From the NCBI GenBank assembly GCA_029263315.1, contig JAJCXR010000054.1, forward strand, positions 310,001 to 374,000: DNA of 64,000 nt, given 5' to 3'. A program made the position numbers and the translations under genes. The DNA comes from Acidobacteriota bacterium (GTDB taxonomy: Bacteria; Acidobacteriota; Thermoanaerobaculia; Multivoradales; J023). Positions within the stretch are counted from its first letter, which is position 1; each line of letters opens with the position of its first letter. This document shows positions 51,125 through 60,469 of the stretch, piece after piece. The notes under the pieces were generated by a model, which was given only the letters and a program-made list of their open reading frames with translations, was not told the origin of the DNA and ran no database searches.

Positions 51125-53134
51125 ATGACCAAACTTCCTCCGCTAAACCGAATCCTGCTGCCCCTTCTCGTCGTTCTCGGCGTGGCCATGGCCCCGTTGT
51201 CGACCGCCGTCGCCTCACCAGGAGACGAAAAAAGCTCCAGCAAGCATTCCCGTGTCGAAGGCCGGGTTCTGGGCAGCGACGCCAGGCATAGCGATGCCAA
51301 ACCCCTCGCTTCGGCCAAAGTCTACGCCTACGAAGTCGCCTCCTACGCCATGGTCAAGGTCCTCACCGATCGCCGGGGGCATTTCTCGTTCAGGTCCCTT
51401 CCCGCAGGCATGTACCAGATCGTCGCCTACAAAGACGGCTTTGCCCCGACCATCGAGCTCCTGCTACGCAAAGACCCCGATAGCCCGCAGTTCGTAGAAT
51501 TGCAGATGCAAGACGAAATGACCGCTAACGCGCGCCAAGCTGAAGGCTATTGGAGCGTTCGTGGGCGTCTACCGGCGGATGTATTGCGCGACATCGGCTC
51601 CCAGCACTTGATCCCCGAGTCGATGATCATCCCGGGCATGCAGCTCGACCAAACCTCCGTTTTCAGCGCCGAAATGATGGCCGATGGTGGTGTCGAGCAA
51701 CTTGGAGGGGGCCTGGGGGATGCCCAAATCACCACCACGCAAGTGGCTGTCGAAGGAACGGTGGGTAGCCTGAAAGTTGGGCTCGAAGGTCGCCTCCAAC
51801 AGCTGGCGCAAGTCAGCGCAACGCAAACGGAGCTCGGTGCCCTGGCCGACGGTGAAGTCCATTCCCTACAGCTCAAGGTCGAGCACGACGACAAATCCAC
51901 TTTGCGGGTGTCGGCCGGGGGCGGGCAGCTCAACGGTCTCGAAGCGGCGCAAGTGGAGCCCGCCCATGTCGAGCACTATGGTGTCGACTGGCGGGGCAAC
52001 GCAGGTTCCAACGGCGAGTCCAGGGTGACGGCCCGCTACGCCGAAGAGAGCAATCTCCACAACTCCGGTCAGCTCGCCCCGTCCGAAATCCCCGGAGCGT
52101 CCCGGACCTTCGATGTCACCGGCAAATACAACGCTCAGATCACTCCGCAAACCTCCCTCGAGGCGGGGCTCACCTATCGGCAGCAGGTCGGCGAGGACAA
52201 CCCCTCCACCTTCGACAAGGGCTCGGGGCTGATCGACGGCGCCCTCAGCCTCTTGGACGAGCACATACGGGACGAGAGCTTCGGCGTCTTCACCACCGCC
52301 GAATCGCAAATCCAACCCAAGGTGTTGATCGAGTATGGCCTCTTTTCGTCGGTGCGGGACGGCAGCCTGTCCCTGACCCCCCACGGCGGCTTGGTGGTGC
52401 AGCTAGGCGAAGACTGGAAAGCCCACACCTCCTTCTCCCACCGTATCGAAGAGGATCGCAACCCCAACATCTACGAGGGATTCCGCTCCTCCTTCTTCGG
52501 TGATCGCAGCAACTGCCAACAGGCCGGAGAAGCTTGCTATGAGGTCATGTTCTCGCAAAGCCAGGAGGCCACGGGCGACTCCATCTCCATCGGCGCGGTG
52601 CATCGAAAATTCGCCGAAACCCTGAGGCTCTACTTCAGCCCCGATTTCTTCAACCGCCTCGAGAGCGTCTTTGTAGTCGAAGGTGATTCCCTACCCGAGG
52701 TTCAGTTCAGCATGGTGCGCCAAGTCTCGCCGAAAGTCTTGGCCCGCCTGCAGTCGAACATCGCCGCCGGCGGTGGCGGTATCTTCTACGCCACCGATGA
52801 GCAAGCCTACGAGAACCAAGTTCGCTACCTCGTCACCTCCCTCGATACCCGTTTCCAAAACACCGCCACCGGCATCTTCATCGCCTTCCATCATCTGGAG
52901 CAAAGCTTCAATCCGGTGGACTCAGCCCAGAAAAATGCCGCTGCGGCCCCCGAAGTCGAAATGCAGCGGCTACAGCTGATGCTGACCCAAGACTTGAATA
53001 TCTTGGTCGATGTGGCATCGAAGTGGGCCGTTCGCCTCAACGTCGAGCTGAGCCGCGGATCGACGCCCTACACACTGACCCCCAGTGACGACCTGAGAAA
53101 GAAACTGACCGGCGGTATCTCCGTCAGCTTCTAA
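51125..53134 (+). CDS. TonB-receptor-like outer-membrane protein with carboxypeptidase-regulatory-like domain
   Basis: 669 aa from the ATG at 51125; the long frame upstream lacks a leader. Signal peptide at 1-32. A beta-sandwich domain follows (SRVEGRVLGSD, LASAKVYAYEVAS, TDRRGHFSFRSLPAGMYQIV), as in many acidobacterial TonB-receptor-like proteins. The rest is beta-barrel (TSLEAGLTYRQQVGED, KAHTSFSHRIEED), ending KLTGGISVSF with terminal Phe. No clear plug with TonB box, so active transport is uncertain. Confidence 0.75.
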   Translation: MTKLPPLNRILLPLLVVLGVAMAPLSTAVASPGDEKSSSKHSRVEGRVLGSDARHSDAKPLASAKVYAYEVASYAMVKVLTDRRGHFSFRSLPAGMYQIVAYKDGFAPTIELLLRKDPDSPQFVELQMQDEMTANARQAEGYWSVRGRLPADVLRDIGSQHLIPESMIIPGMQLDQTSVFSAEMMADGGVEQLGGGLGDAQITTTQVAVEGTVGSLKVGLEGRLQQLAQVSATQTELGALADGEVHSLQLKVEHDDKSTLRVSAGGGQLNGLEAAQVEPAHVEHYGVDWRGNAGSNGESRVTARYAEESNLHNSGQLAPSEIPGASRTFDVTGKYNAQITPQTSLEAGLTYRQQVGEDNPSTFDKGSGLIDGALSLLDEHIRDESFGVFTTAESQIQPKVLIEYGLFSSVRDGSLSLTPHGGLVVQLGEDWKAHTSFSHRIEEDRNPNIYEGFRSSFFGDRSNCQQAGEACYEVMFSQSQEATGDSISIGAVHRKFAETLRLYFSPDFFNRLESVFVVEGDSLPEVQFSMVRQVSPKVLARLQSNIAAGGGGIFYATDEQAYENQVRYLVTSLDTRFQNTATGIFIAFHHLEQSFNPVDSAQKNAAAAPEVEMQRLQLMLTQDLNILVDVASKWAVRLNVELSRGSTPYTLTPSDDLRKKLTGGISVSF

Positions 53135-53281
53135 GACCGCCCCGCAGCGCCCTAGCGACGCCTCAGTGTTTTGAATCCATTGCGTCGTATCCATTCAGCC
53201 GATTGAACTCTCGCCCCCCCCTCAAGGGTAGATCAGAGCCCGAAGACGGTCGTTTTGAGCCCCTATCCAAAAAACTGAGGG

Positions 53282-53297
53282 TGGCACGGATACTGCT
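53282..53297 (+). promoter_or_regulatory. Sigma-54 (-24/-12) promoter
   Basis: TGGCAC-N5-CTGC with the invariant GG and GC exactly ten bases apart, 55 bp upstream of the histidine kinase start. One mismatch from the consensus TTGC. The adjacent response regulator is a sigma-54 activator, so the operon may be autoregulated. Confidence 0.65.
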
Positions 53298-53351
53298 TAT
53301 TGGTGATGACAAGGGGTCATTCAAGCTCCTCAAGAACCCATAGGTAAACCT

Positions 53352-56135
53352 GTGCTGCGCAGCCGGCCACTATTTCTCATCCTCGCCTTGATGCTGACCT
53401 CCCTGGTCATTTCACTGGGCAGTGCCAGCTTTCAAGCCAAGCTGACGTCATTCCAGCCCCTGGGATTCGATGTCGAGCCGGCCCAAGGCGCATGGAAAGT
53501 CACGGAGATCCAAGGGGAGTCTCTGGGCATCGCCGTCGGCGACGAAATCCTCTTGGTGCGAGGCGAACGCATCGAGAATGCCGAGCGACTGCGTCAGCTT
53601 CTGGTCGGCGGACAAGTGACCGATATCGTGGTCAAACGAGGAGAGCTTCTCGAGGTCGTCCCCTACAGCCCTCCAGCCCTCGACATCGATTTCGCCTATC
53701 TGGCCTTGACGGCGATCAGTATCTTCTATCTGCTGATCGGTCTCTTCACCCTGTTCAAGGACCGGCAGGTTCAGACCAGATTGTTTTTCTTCTGGTGCCT
53801 CACCTCCGCTGCCCTCTATGCCTTGAGCCCTCCGTTGATTCCCGCCACAGCTGTGGAGCGGCTCATCTTCTTGGTCGATCAAGCAGCGCGCACCTTGCTG
53901 CCGGCCCTGACCCTGCACCTCTTCCTGACCTTTCCCAGCTCGATCCTCCCAGCCTCCTGGCGGCGACGGGTGCGGTGGGTCTACCTACCATCGCTGCTGC
54001 TCCTGGCCTTCCATGCCGACGAAATCTTCGGACGGCCTTGGGTCTTCGGACAACCCACGGCCGCCAAGCTGGAGCTGGTATCCCGCTTCGAGCTGCTATT
54101 TTTTGTCCTCTGCTCCTTCGTCGCCATCCTCACCCTCGGCTTGCGTTTGTCTCGGGTCCAGGACTGGGAGCAACGCCGTCAGGTGCAATGGATTCTGCTC
54201 GGCATGCTGGGTGGCTTCGTGCCCTTCCTGATGCTCTACGTCGTGCCATACCTGCTGAACCTGGCATGGCCCGCCTGGACGGCCGTCGCCGCCGTGGCTC
54301 CCTTGGCGTTGATTCCTTTGACCTTCGCCTGGGCCATTCTGCGTTACAAGCTACTCGACTTCGGGGTCATCATCCGCGACAGCCTGTCGTTTGGCCTGAC
54401 CGCCCTGGTGGGCCTTTTTGCCTTCTCGATGATGCACATGCTGCTGCGTAGCGGGGCCCTCGATCAGATGGCCATCGGCAGGAACATCTTGACCTTCGCC
54501 GCCGGTTTGGCGGTGGCCGGTGCCCTGGTGCCGACCCGTAGCGTCATCGCCACCGGTCTGGAGCGTTTGCAGTATCGGGGGCTATTTTCCCAGCGCCGGC
54601 TGCTCAACGACCTCGGCCAAGAGCTGCTCTTCGAGCGCGACCTGGATCCCCTGTGCGACGCTTTGATCGGTCGTCTGGAAGAGGGCTTGATCGTCAAAGC
54701 GGCCCTTTACTTGACGCAAGGCGGGGCTATGGTTCCGGTGCACCCCCACGCCTCATTGCCGAGTCGCCTGGATTTCGACGCTTTCGGTGACGACCTCTGG
54801 CAACGGCAGGTCGACAGCCTATCCGGTGTCGAGCTCCCGGGCAGCGCGTCGACAGAGCAGAGACTCTTCGCCGCCGGCCTGCGCTACGTCTTCCCCCTGA
54901 CCGTCCGCAACCATCGCGTCGGGGTCGTCTTGGTAGGTTACAAATACGATGACCAGCCCCTCAATAGTGAAGACTTGGACTTGGTACGTCAGCTGCTCAA
55001 CCAAGCCGCCTTGGCGATCGAGAACGCGCAGCTCCTCGAAGAAGTACATGGCAAATTGATCGAGGTCATGCGCTTGGAAGAACGCAACCAAGGCATCCTC
55101 GAATCGTCTCCGGCTGGCATCGCCGTCCTCGACCGTGAGCATCGGGTGGTCTCGGCCAACCATGCCTTTGCCGCCATCGCCGGTCGGCAGCGCTCCGAGG
55201 TCGAGGGCTGCTCGATGCGTGAGCTGATTCCGGTGACGCCGCTCCCCGACCCGGAGGACGGCTTGATGGATGTCAGCTACTGTCAGGCGGACGGCAGCGA
55301 GCGCTACTTGCAGCTCAGTCTCGCCCATTACGAGCAGGGGGGACAGCGGGACGATCTACAGGTCTTGATCATCCAAGACACCAGCGAGCGTATCGCTTTG
55401 GAGCTCGAGCTCCAGGAAAAGGAGCGCATGGCGGCCCTCGGCATGTTGGCGGCGGGCGTGGCGCACGAGGTCAACACGCCCCTCACCGGCATCTCGAGCT
55501 ACGCCCAAATGCTGCTCAGCGACACCGACGAGGAAGGCCCGGAGCACGAGATCCTGAAAAAGATCGAGACCCAAACCTTTCGAGCCTCCCAGATCGTCAA
55601 CAACCTTCTCGAGTTTTCGCGCAACCGTCACAAAGAGCTCAGCGCCGTGTCTCTCACCAAGGTTCTCGGAGAGGCGCTGCACCTGCTGGACGAACGCTTC
55701 CAGCGCTCCAGCGTCGCCCTGGACTGGCATCCCCCCGCCGAGCTGTTCAGCGTCCAGGGCAGCGAAGGCGAGTTGCACCAAGTATTCACCAATCTGGTGG
55801 TCAATGCCCTCGATGCCATGGCCGCTCAGCGGGAAACCACTTCCGAAAACGACGCTGGAACCGCCCCACGTCAGGTGACGGTCCAATTGTCCGCCACCGA
55901 GCGGCGGTATCGAGTGAGTATCTCCGACACCGGCCCAGGGATTCCCAAAGGGCGCCTGGAGCGCATTTTCCAACCCTTCTTCTCCAGCAAGCTGAAACAA
56001 GGAGGCACCGGCCTGGGCTTGGCGATTTGCTACAACATCGTACGGCGCCACGGCGGTGAGATCGTCGCCCAGAACCACGATGACGGGCCAGGATGCACCT
56101 TTAGGGTCGAGCTGCCGCGACAGGATACAATCTAG
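53352..56135 (+). CDS. Multi-domain membrane histidine kinase (PDZ-like, 7TM, GAF, PAS, HisKA)
   Basis: 927 aa. After TM1 a PDZ-like loop (GIAVGDEILLVRGERIENAE) lies outside the membrane; about eight TM helices follow (115-390). A GAF-like domain (440-580), a PAS domain (RNQGILESSPAGIAVLDREH), HisKA with AAGVAHEVNTPLTGISSYAQ and an ATPase with FTNLVVNALDAM, ISDTGPGIPK and GGTGLGLAICYN complete it. It ends six bases before the response regulator, its evident partner. The signal is unknown; the 7TM-like part suggests a lipid or small-molecule ligand. Confidence 0.9.
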   Translation: MLRSRPLFLILALMLTSLVISLGSASFQAKLTSFQPLGFDVEPAQGAWKVTEIQGESLGIAVGDEILLVRGERIENAERLRQLLVGGQVTDIVVKRGELLEVVPYSPPALDIDFAYLALTAISIFYLLIGLFTLFKDRQVQTRLFFFWCLTSAALYALSPPLIPATAVERLIFLVDQAARTLLPALTLHLFLTFPSSILPASWRRRVRWVYLPSLLLLAFHADEIFGRPWVFGQPTAAKLELVSRFELLFFVLCSFVAILTLGLRLSRVQDWEQRRQVQWILLGMLGGFVPFLMLYVVPYLLNLAWPAWTAVAAVAPLALIPLTFAWAILRYKLLDFGVIIRDSLSFGLTALVGLFAFSMMHMLLRSGALDQMAIGRNILTFAAGLAVAGALVPTRSVIATGLERLQYRGLFSQRRLLNDLGQELLFERDLDPLCDALIGRLEEGLIVKAALYLTQGGAMVPVHPHASLPSRLDFDAFGDDLWQRQVDSLSGVELPGSASTEQRLFAAGLRYVFPLTVRNHRVGVVLVGYKYDDQPLNSEDLDLVRQLLNQAALAIENAQLLEEVHGKLIEVMRLEERNQGILESSPAGIAVLDREHRVVSANHAFAAIAGRQRSEVEGCSMRELIPVTPLPDPEDGLMDVSYCQADGSERYLQLSLAHYEQGGQRDDLQVLIIQDTSERIALELELQEKERMAALGMLAAGVAHEVNTPLTGISSYAQMLLSDTDEEGPEHEILKKIETQTFRASQIVNNLLEFSRNRHKELSAVSLTKVLGEALHLLDERFQRSSVALDWHPPAELFSVQGSEGELHQVFTNLVVNALDAMAAQRETTSENDAGTAPRQVTVQLSATERRYRVSISDTGPGIPKGRLERIFQPFFSSKLKQGGTGLGLAICYNIVRRHGGEIVAQNHDDGPGCTFRVELPRQDTI

Positions 56136-56141
56136 GTACTG

Positions 56142-57521
56142 ATGAATATCCTGATTGTCGATGACGAAGATGTGCTGCAGGACGTCCTGACGTCCCTGGT
56201 ACGCCGTGAGGGCTGGCAGCCATTGAGCGCCAAAACCGGCGAACGGGCCTTGGAGATCCTCGAGCAAGAGGAGGTGGATCTGGTCTTGCTCGATCTCATG
56301 CTACCGACCATGTCGGGCATGGAGGTGATGCACCAGATCCTCGATCGCGATCCCGACCAAGTGATCGTCATCATCACCGCCTACTCGTCGATCGAGGGCG
56401 CCATCGAGGCAATGCAGAAAGGGGCCTTTCACTACATCCCCAAGCCCTTCAAGAACGAAGAGGTGCTGCTCACCATTCGCAAAGGTTTGGAGAAGCAGCA
56501 CCTGATGCAAGAGAACCGGGAGCTACGGCAACAGCTCCAACAGCGCTACGATTTCAGCAATATCATCGGCAAGAGCAAGCCGATGCAAAAGATATTCGAC
56601 TTGATCCGTCTCGCCGCCCCTTCCAAATCGAACATCCTCATTCTTGGAGAGAGCGGCACCGGCAAAGAGCTGGTGGCCAAGGCCATTCATCACCACTCAC
56701 GCCGCGCCAAAGGCCCCTTTGTCACCGTCAATTCAGGATCGATGCCCCACGACCTGCTGGAGAGCAATCTCTTCGGCCACGTCAAGGGGGCTTTCACCGG
56801 GGCGATCGCCAGCAAAAAGGGCTTGTTCGACCTGGCGACCGGCGGCTCGATTTTCTTCGATGAGATCGGCAACATTCCCCTCGATACCCAGGCCAAGCTG
56901 CTGCGGGTCATCCAGGAGAAAGAGTTCATGCCCTTGGGGGGCATCGAGACTCTGCACGCCGATGCACGAGTCATCGCCGCCACCAACGCCGAGCTGAGCA
57001 AGCGGGTGGCCACCGGAGATTTCCGCGAGGATCTCTTCTACCGCCTCAATGTCATCACTCTACAGCTGCCGCCCCTGCGTCAACGGCTGGAGGATGTCCC
57101 CTTGCTGGCCCGCCACTTCCTGCAGCACTACGCGGAAGAGAACGAGAAAGAGATCCACCAGATCGACCCCCTCGCCCTACAGCTGCTCATGGACTACCAC
57201 TGGCCGGGCAACGTGCGGGAGCTCGAAAATGCCATCGAACGGGCGACGGTGCTGTCGACAGGTCCCACCTTGAGTGTCGAGCTGCTGCCGCCGACGGTGC
57301 GCGAGCCCCACGCTTCGCAGCACGACAGCCCCGAGCTTCCATCCAACGGCGTGTCCTTCAAGGAGGCGGTGGCCGCCTTCGAGCGTCAGCTCATCATCCG
57401 GGCCCTACGCAACGAGAGCGGAGTCCAGAAACGGGCCGCGGAGCTGCTCAAGGTCAAGCCGACGACGCTGCACGAGATGATGAAACGTCTGCAAATCTCC
57501 ACGGAGTCCTTGGATCTCTGA
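56142..57521 (+). CDS. NtrC-family sigma-54-dependent response regulator
   Basis: 459 aa. Receiver (ILIVDDED, phospho-Asp in LVLLDLMLPTMSG, KPFKN). AAA+ domain with Walker A LGESGTGKELVAKAI, sigma-54 contact loop KGAFTGA, Walker B GGSIFFDEIGNI and arginine-finger region FREDLFYRLNVI. Fis-type HTH at the C-terminus (GVQKRAAELLKVKPTTLHEM). It activates sigma-54 promoters, very likely including the one upstream of its partner kinase. Confidence 0.94.
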   Translation: MNILIVDDEDVLQDVLTSLVRREGWQPLSAKTGERALEILEQEEVDLVLLDLMLPTMSGMEVMHQILDRDPDQVIVIITAYSSIEGAIEAMQKGAFHYIPKPFKNEEVLLTIRKGLEKQHLMQENRELRQQLQQRYDFSNIIGKSKPMQKIFDLIRLAAPSKSNILILGESGTGKELVAKAIHHHSRRAKGPFVTVNSGSMPHDLLESNLFGHVKGAFTGAIASKKGLFDLATGGSIFFDEIGNIPLDTQAKLLRVIQEKEFMPLGGIETLHADARVIAATNAELSKRVATGDFREDLFYRLNVITLQLPPLRQRLEDVPLLARHFLQHYAEENEKEIHQIDPLALQLLMDYHWPGNVRELENAIERATVLSTGPTLSVELLPPTVREPHASQHDSPELPSNGVSFKEAVAAFERQLIIRALRNESGVQKRAAELLKVKPTTLHEMMKRLQISTESLDL

Positions 57522-57539
57522 CCGGACAGCGGCATCTAC

Positions 57540-58106
57540 GATCCCGAAGGGATACTCCCTACCGAGCCCGGGGTCAGGAGCGCAGCGACACCACCCCGGG
57601 CGCCCATCGAGACCGAGACGTAACGATCCCGGTCACACCAACGTTTCAAGTCCCGGCAAGTGGCAAAAGCCACTCGAGTTCAAATCCCCGGCAAGTGGCT
57701 AAAGCCACTCGCTACGAGGTTTTGTCCCTCCGGGACACCGGACACGGACGCCGGGACAGCGGGGACTGGACAGCGGACAGCGGCATCTTTGATCCCGAAG
57801 GGATACTCCCTATTGAGCCCGGGGTCAGGAGCGCCGCGACGCCACCCCGGGCGCCCATCGAGACCGAGACGTAACGATCCCGGTCACACCAACGTTCAAG
57901 TCCCGGCAAGTGGCAAAAGCCACTCGAGTTCGAATCCCCGGCAAGTGGCTAAAGCCACTCGCTACGAGGTTTTGTCCCTCCGGGACACCGGATACGGAGG
58001 CCGGGACAGCGGCTTCTTTGATCCCGAAGGGATACTCCCTATCGAGCTCGGGGTCAGGAGCGCAGCGACGCCACCCCGGGCGCCCATCGAGACCGAAAAG
58101 CGGTAA
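57540..58106. repeat. Tandem repeat with nested hairpins
   Basis: About two and a half units of 230-250 bp beginning GATCCCGAAGGGATACTCCC at 57540, 57791 and 58020. Each full unit contains four or five short perfect hairpins: GATCCCGAAGGGAT, GTGGCAAAAGCCAC, GTGGCTAAAGCCAC and GTCCCTCCGGGAC. No ribosome binding site or conserved frame. It lies between the response regulator stop and the S1 terminator. Confidence 0.85.
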
Positions 58107-58116
58107 CCCCCAGACA

Positions 58117-58153
58117 CAAAAAAGCCCGGAACGGGAAGGTTCCGGGCTTTTTG
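58117..58153 (-). terminator. Rho-independent terminator after the S1 gene
   Basis: AAAAAAGCCCGGAAC / GTTCCGGGCTTTTT, with a six-base loop, flanked by A and T runs on both sides, so it can terminate in both directions. It is 20 bp past the S1 stop. Confidence 0.88.
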
Positions 58154-58172
58154 TATTCCGTTTGACGAAACG

Positions 58173-60176
58173 CTACTGCTGGTCGGCTGGCGCACCTTCT
58201 TTGAGTTTGGCAAAGGCTGCTGCCAAGGTGTTCATGCCACCCCGTTGCCCCTTGGCCTGGCTCTTCTGGTACTCGCGATAGTCCTGCGGGCTGCCTTCTG
58301 CCTTGGAATTTTCCGTACCCAGGGAAATCCGCTTGCGTCCCGTATCGATGGAGAGGATCCGTACCGGGACCTCTTTTCCGGGGTGGAACTTACGCCGCGG
58401 ATTGGCGATACCGGGGATGGCGGCAAAGGGCAAGAGACCGGTCAACCCGGGCTCGAGCTCAATGAAGACACCAAAATTGGTCAGCCGCTCCACCGTGCCT
58501 TTGACGATCTCCCCTTCGGGGAAACGCTCGCCGACGTTCTTCCATGGGTTGCCCCCGATGACCTCGCGCATCGACAGGGAGAGGCGACGACGTTTGCTTT
58601 CCACCTCGTGGACCCAAACCTCGACCTCGTTGCCCACTTCCAGCTCCTCGGCTTCCATCGTCTTGCCGAGGGGCAAGCGCGACAGATGGACCAAGCCTTC
58701 GAGGCCAGGCTCGAGCTCGATGAACATGCCGAAATCGGTCTTGCGCAAGATCTTGCCGGTGAACTTCGAACCGGGAGGGAAACGGTCTGCGACGCCGTCC
58801 CACGGATCGTCCTCCAGACGCTTCATCGAGAGGGAGATACGCTGGCCTCCCTTTTCGATTTTCAGCACCGTGACTTTGACCTCCCGACCGACTTGCACCA
58901 ATTCTTTGGGATGCTCGACACGACGGCGGCTGAGCTCCGAAATATGGACCAAGCCTTCGATGCCACCCCCCAAATCGACAAAGGCCCCGAAGGCGGTGAT
59001 CGAGGTCACCTTGCCTTCTAGAATCTCCCCAACCTTGAGACGCTCGCGCACCAGTTTGGCACGTGCCTCACGCTCCGCTTTCAAGGCCTCGGCGCGGGAG
59101 AGCACAACCCGACGGCCACCCTTCTGAATCTCCAGAACGCGGAAATCGAAGGATTTGTCGAGATAACGCTTGGGGCTGCGGGGATTGCCGATCTCGATCT
59201 GAGACACCGGGCAAAAGGCGGCGATCTTCTCGATGGCGACGTGGTAGCCGCCCTTGTTCCAGCCGATCACCTGCCCCTTGACGAGGATCTTGTCGGCAAG
59301 GGCCTTCTCCAACATCAGCATGGTCGCATCCGGCGGCGCCTCGGCGCTTGGCTCGCCGGCCGCACCGGCAACGACCTCGGCGCCAGCGGCTGCGGTCACA
59401 GCGACGGCCTTCTCGGCAGCATCCGCAACCACGGTTTTTGCCGTCTCCACGCTCTCGGCGGCTTTTGCGACGGCTTCTTCGCCCACAACCTTTGCGGCCG
59501 CAGCAACCTCTTCGACCTTCTCCGACGCGTCGGCAAGCTTTTCGGAAGCTGCCTCGGCAACGGCATCGGCCACCGCACCGGCTTCCGTAGCCGCGGCTTC
59601 CGCCGTCTCAGCCGCCTGCACAGCGACTTCTTCGCCCACCACTTCGGCGGCCTCGGCCACCGCTTCAATTTTCTCCGACGCTCCGGCAAGCTCTTCGGAG
59701 GCTGCCTCGACAACGGCATCGGCCACCGCACCGGCTTCCGTAGCCGCGGCTTCCGCCGTCTCAGCCGCCTGCACAGCGACTTCTTCGCCCACCGCCTCGG
59801 CGGCCTCGGCCACCGCTTCGACGGTCTCCTTCGCAGCAGCAAGCTCTTCAGAGGCGACACTCACCGCCGCGGCGGCATCGGCTGCAAACGCTTCCACGAG
59901 GCTCGCCGCCGTGGAGGCGACATCAGCCGCCACCGCCGCCGCAGCCTCGGCTAGATTTGCGGCCTCGACCTCCGCCGTAGCGGTCGCTTCGGCGGATGTC
60001 GCTTCGACGACGATCGGCGCCTCCTGTGGGGGCACGTTCTTGGAGGTCGGAGGCTCGTCAGCTACCGCTTCGACAGCCACTACGGCTGTTTCGGCCTCTC
60101 CACTTGCTGCCTGGACAGCGGTATCCGGTGTTGTGGAAACTTCTTCGTTGATGGTTTCTTCGTTGGTGTTGGACAT
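58173..60176 (-). CDS. rpsA: Ribosomal protein S1-like RNA-binding protein with Ala-rich N-terminal repeats
   Basis: 667 aa from the ATG at 60176 (GGAGGA six bases upstream). The first 290 residues are Ala/Glu/Val-rich with a 43-residue repeat (AETAEAAATEAGAVADAV then EKIEAVAEAAEVVGEEVAVQ) present at least twice in near-identical form. Four S1 domains follow: VKGQVIGWNKGGYHVAIEK, LEGKVTSITAFGAFVDLGGG, TGKILRKTDFGMFIELEPG and VKGTVERLTNFGVFIELEPG. E. coli S1 has six S1 domains and no such tail. It probably binds mRNA on the 30S subunit; the tail may be a long helical tether. Confidence 0.85.
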   Translation of the reverse strand: MSNTNEETINEEVSTTPDTAVQAASGEAETAVVAVEAVADEPPTSKNVPPQEAPIVVEATSAEATATAEVEAANLAEAAAAVAADVASTAASLVEAFAADAAAAVSVASEELAAAKETVEAVAEAAEAVGEEVAVQAAETAEAAATEAGAVADAVVEAASEELAGASEKIEAVAEAAEVVGEEVAVQAAETAEAAATEAGAVADAVAEAASEKLADASEKVEEVAAAAKVVGEEAVAKAAESVETAKTVVADAAEKAVAVTAAAGAEVVAGAAGEPSAEAPPDATMLMLEKALADKILVKGQVIGWNKGGYHVAIEKIAAFCPVSQIEIGNPRSPKRYLDKSFDFRVLEIQKGGRRVVLSRAEALKAEREARAKLVRERLKVGEILEGKVTSITAFGAFVDLGGGIEGLVHISELSRRRVEHPKELVQVGREVKVTVLKIEKGGQRISLSMKRLEDDPWDGVADRFPPGSKFTGKILRKTDFGMFIELEPGLEGLVHLSRLPLGKTMEAEELEVGNEVEVWVHEVESKRRRLSLSMREVIGGNPWKNVGERFPEGEIVKGTVERLTNFGVFIELEPGLTGLLPFAAIPGIANPRRKFHPGKEVPVRILSIDTGRKRISLGTENSKAEGSPQDYREYQKSQAKGQRGGMNTLAAAFAKLKEGAPADQQ

Positions 60177-60469
60177 GGCTGTCCTCCGAGTGGTCACGGC
60201 GGCGCCCCCGAAGTGCACGGGGGACGCGGGGGTTGGTATTGAGTCAGCGCTGGGCGTAGATAGTGGAGCGCTCATCGAGGCCCATCACAGACAGGCCATC
60301 GAAACTAGGCGGATCATCGTAAATGCAGCTGGGGACGAGTGCTGGCATGGTTACCACTAAGCGGTCACTCCGACAGTGAGCCGACACACGATATCGCCGA
60401 CTCTACCAGACAGCCGGAGTCTTTACCAGGCCCATCCAGCACAAACGGAGGCTTGGCTTGGACCTGCGG

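Noticed and set aside
57540..58106. CRISPR array
   Set aside because: The repeat unit is over 200 bp with conserved interior and no short repeat/unique spacer alternation; no cas genes nearby.
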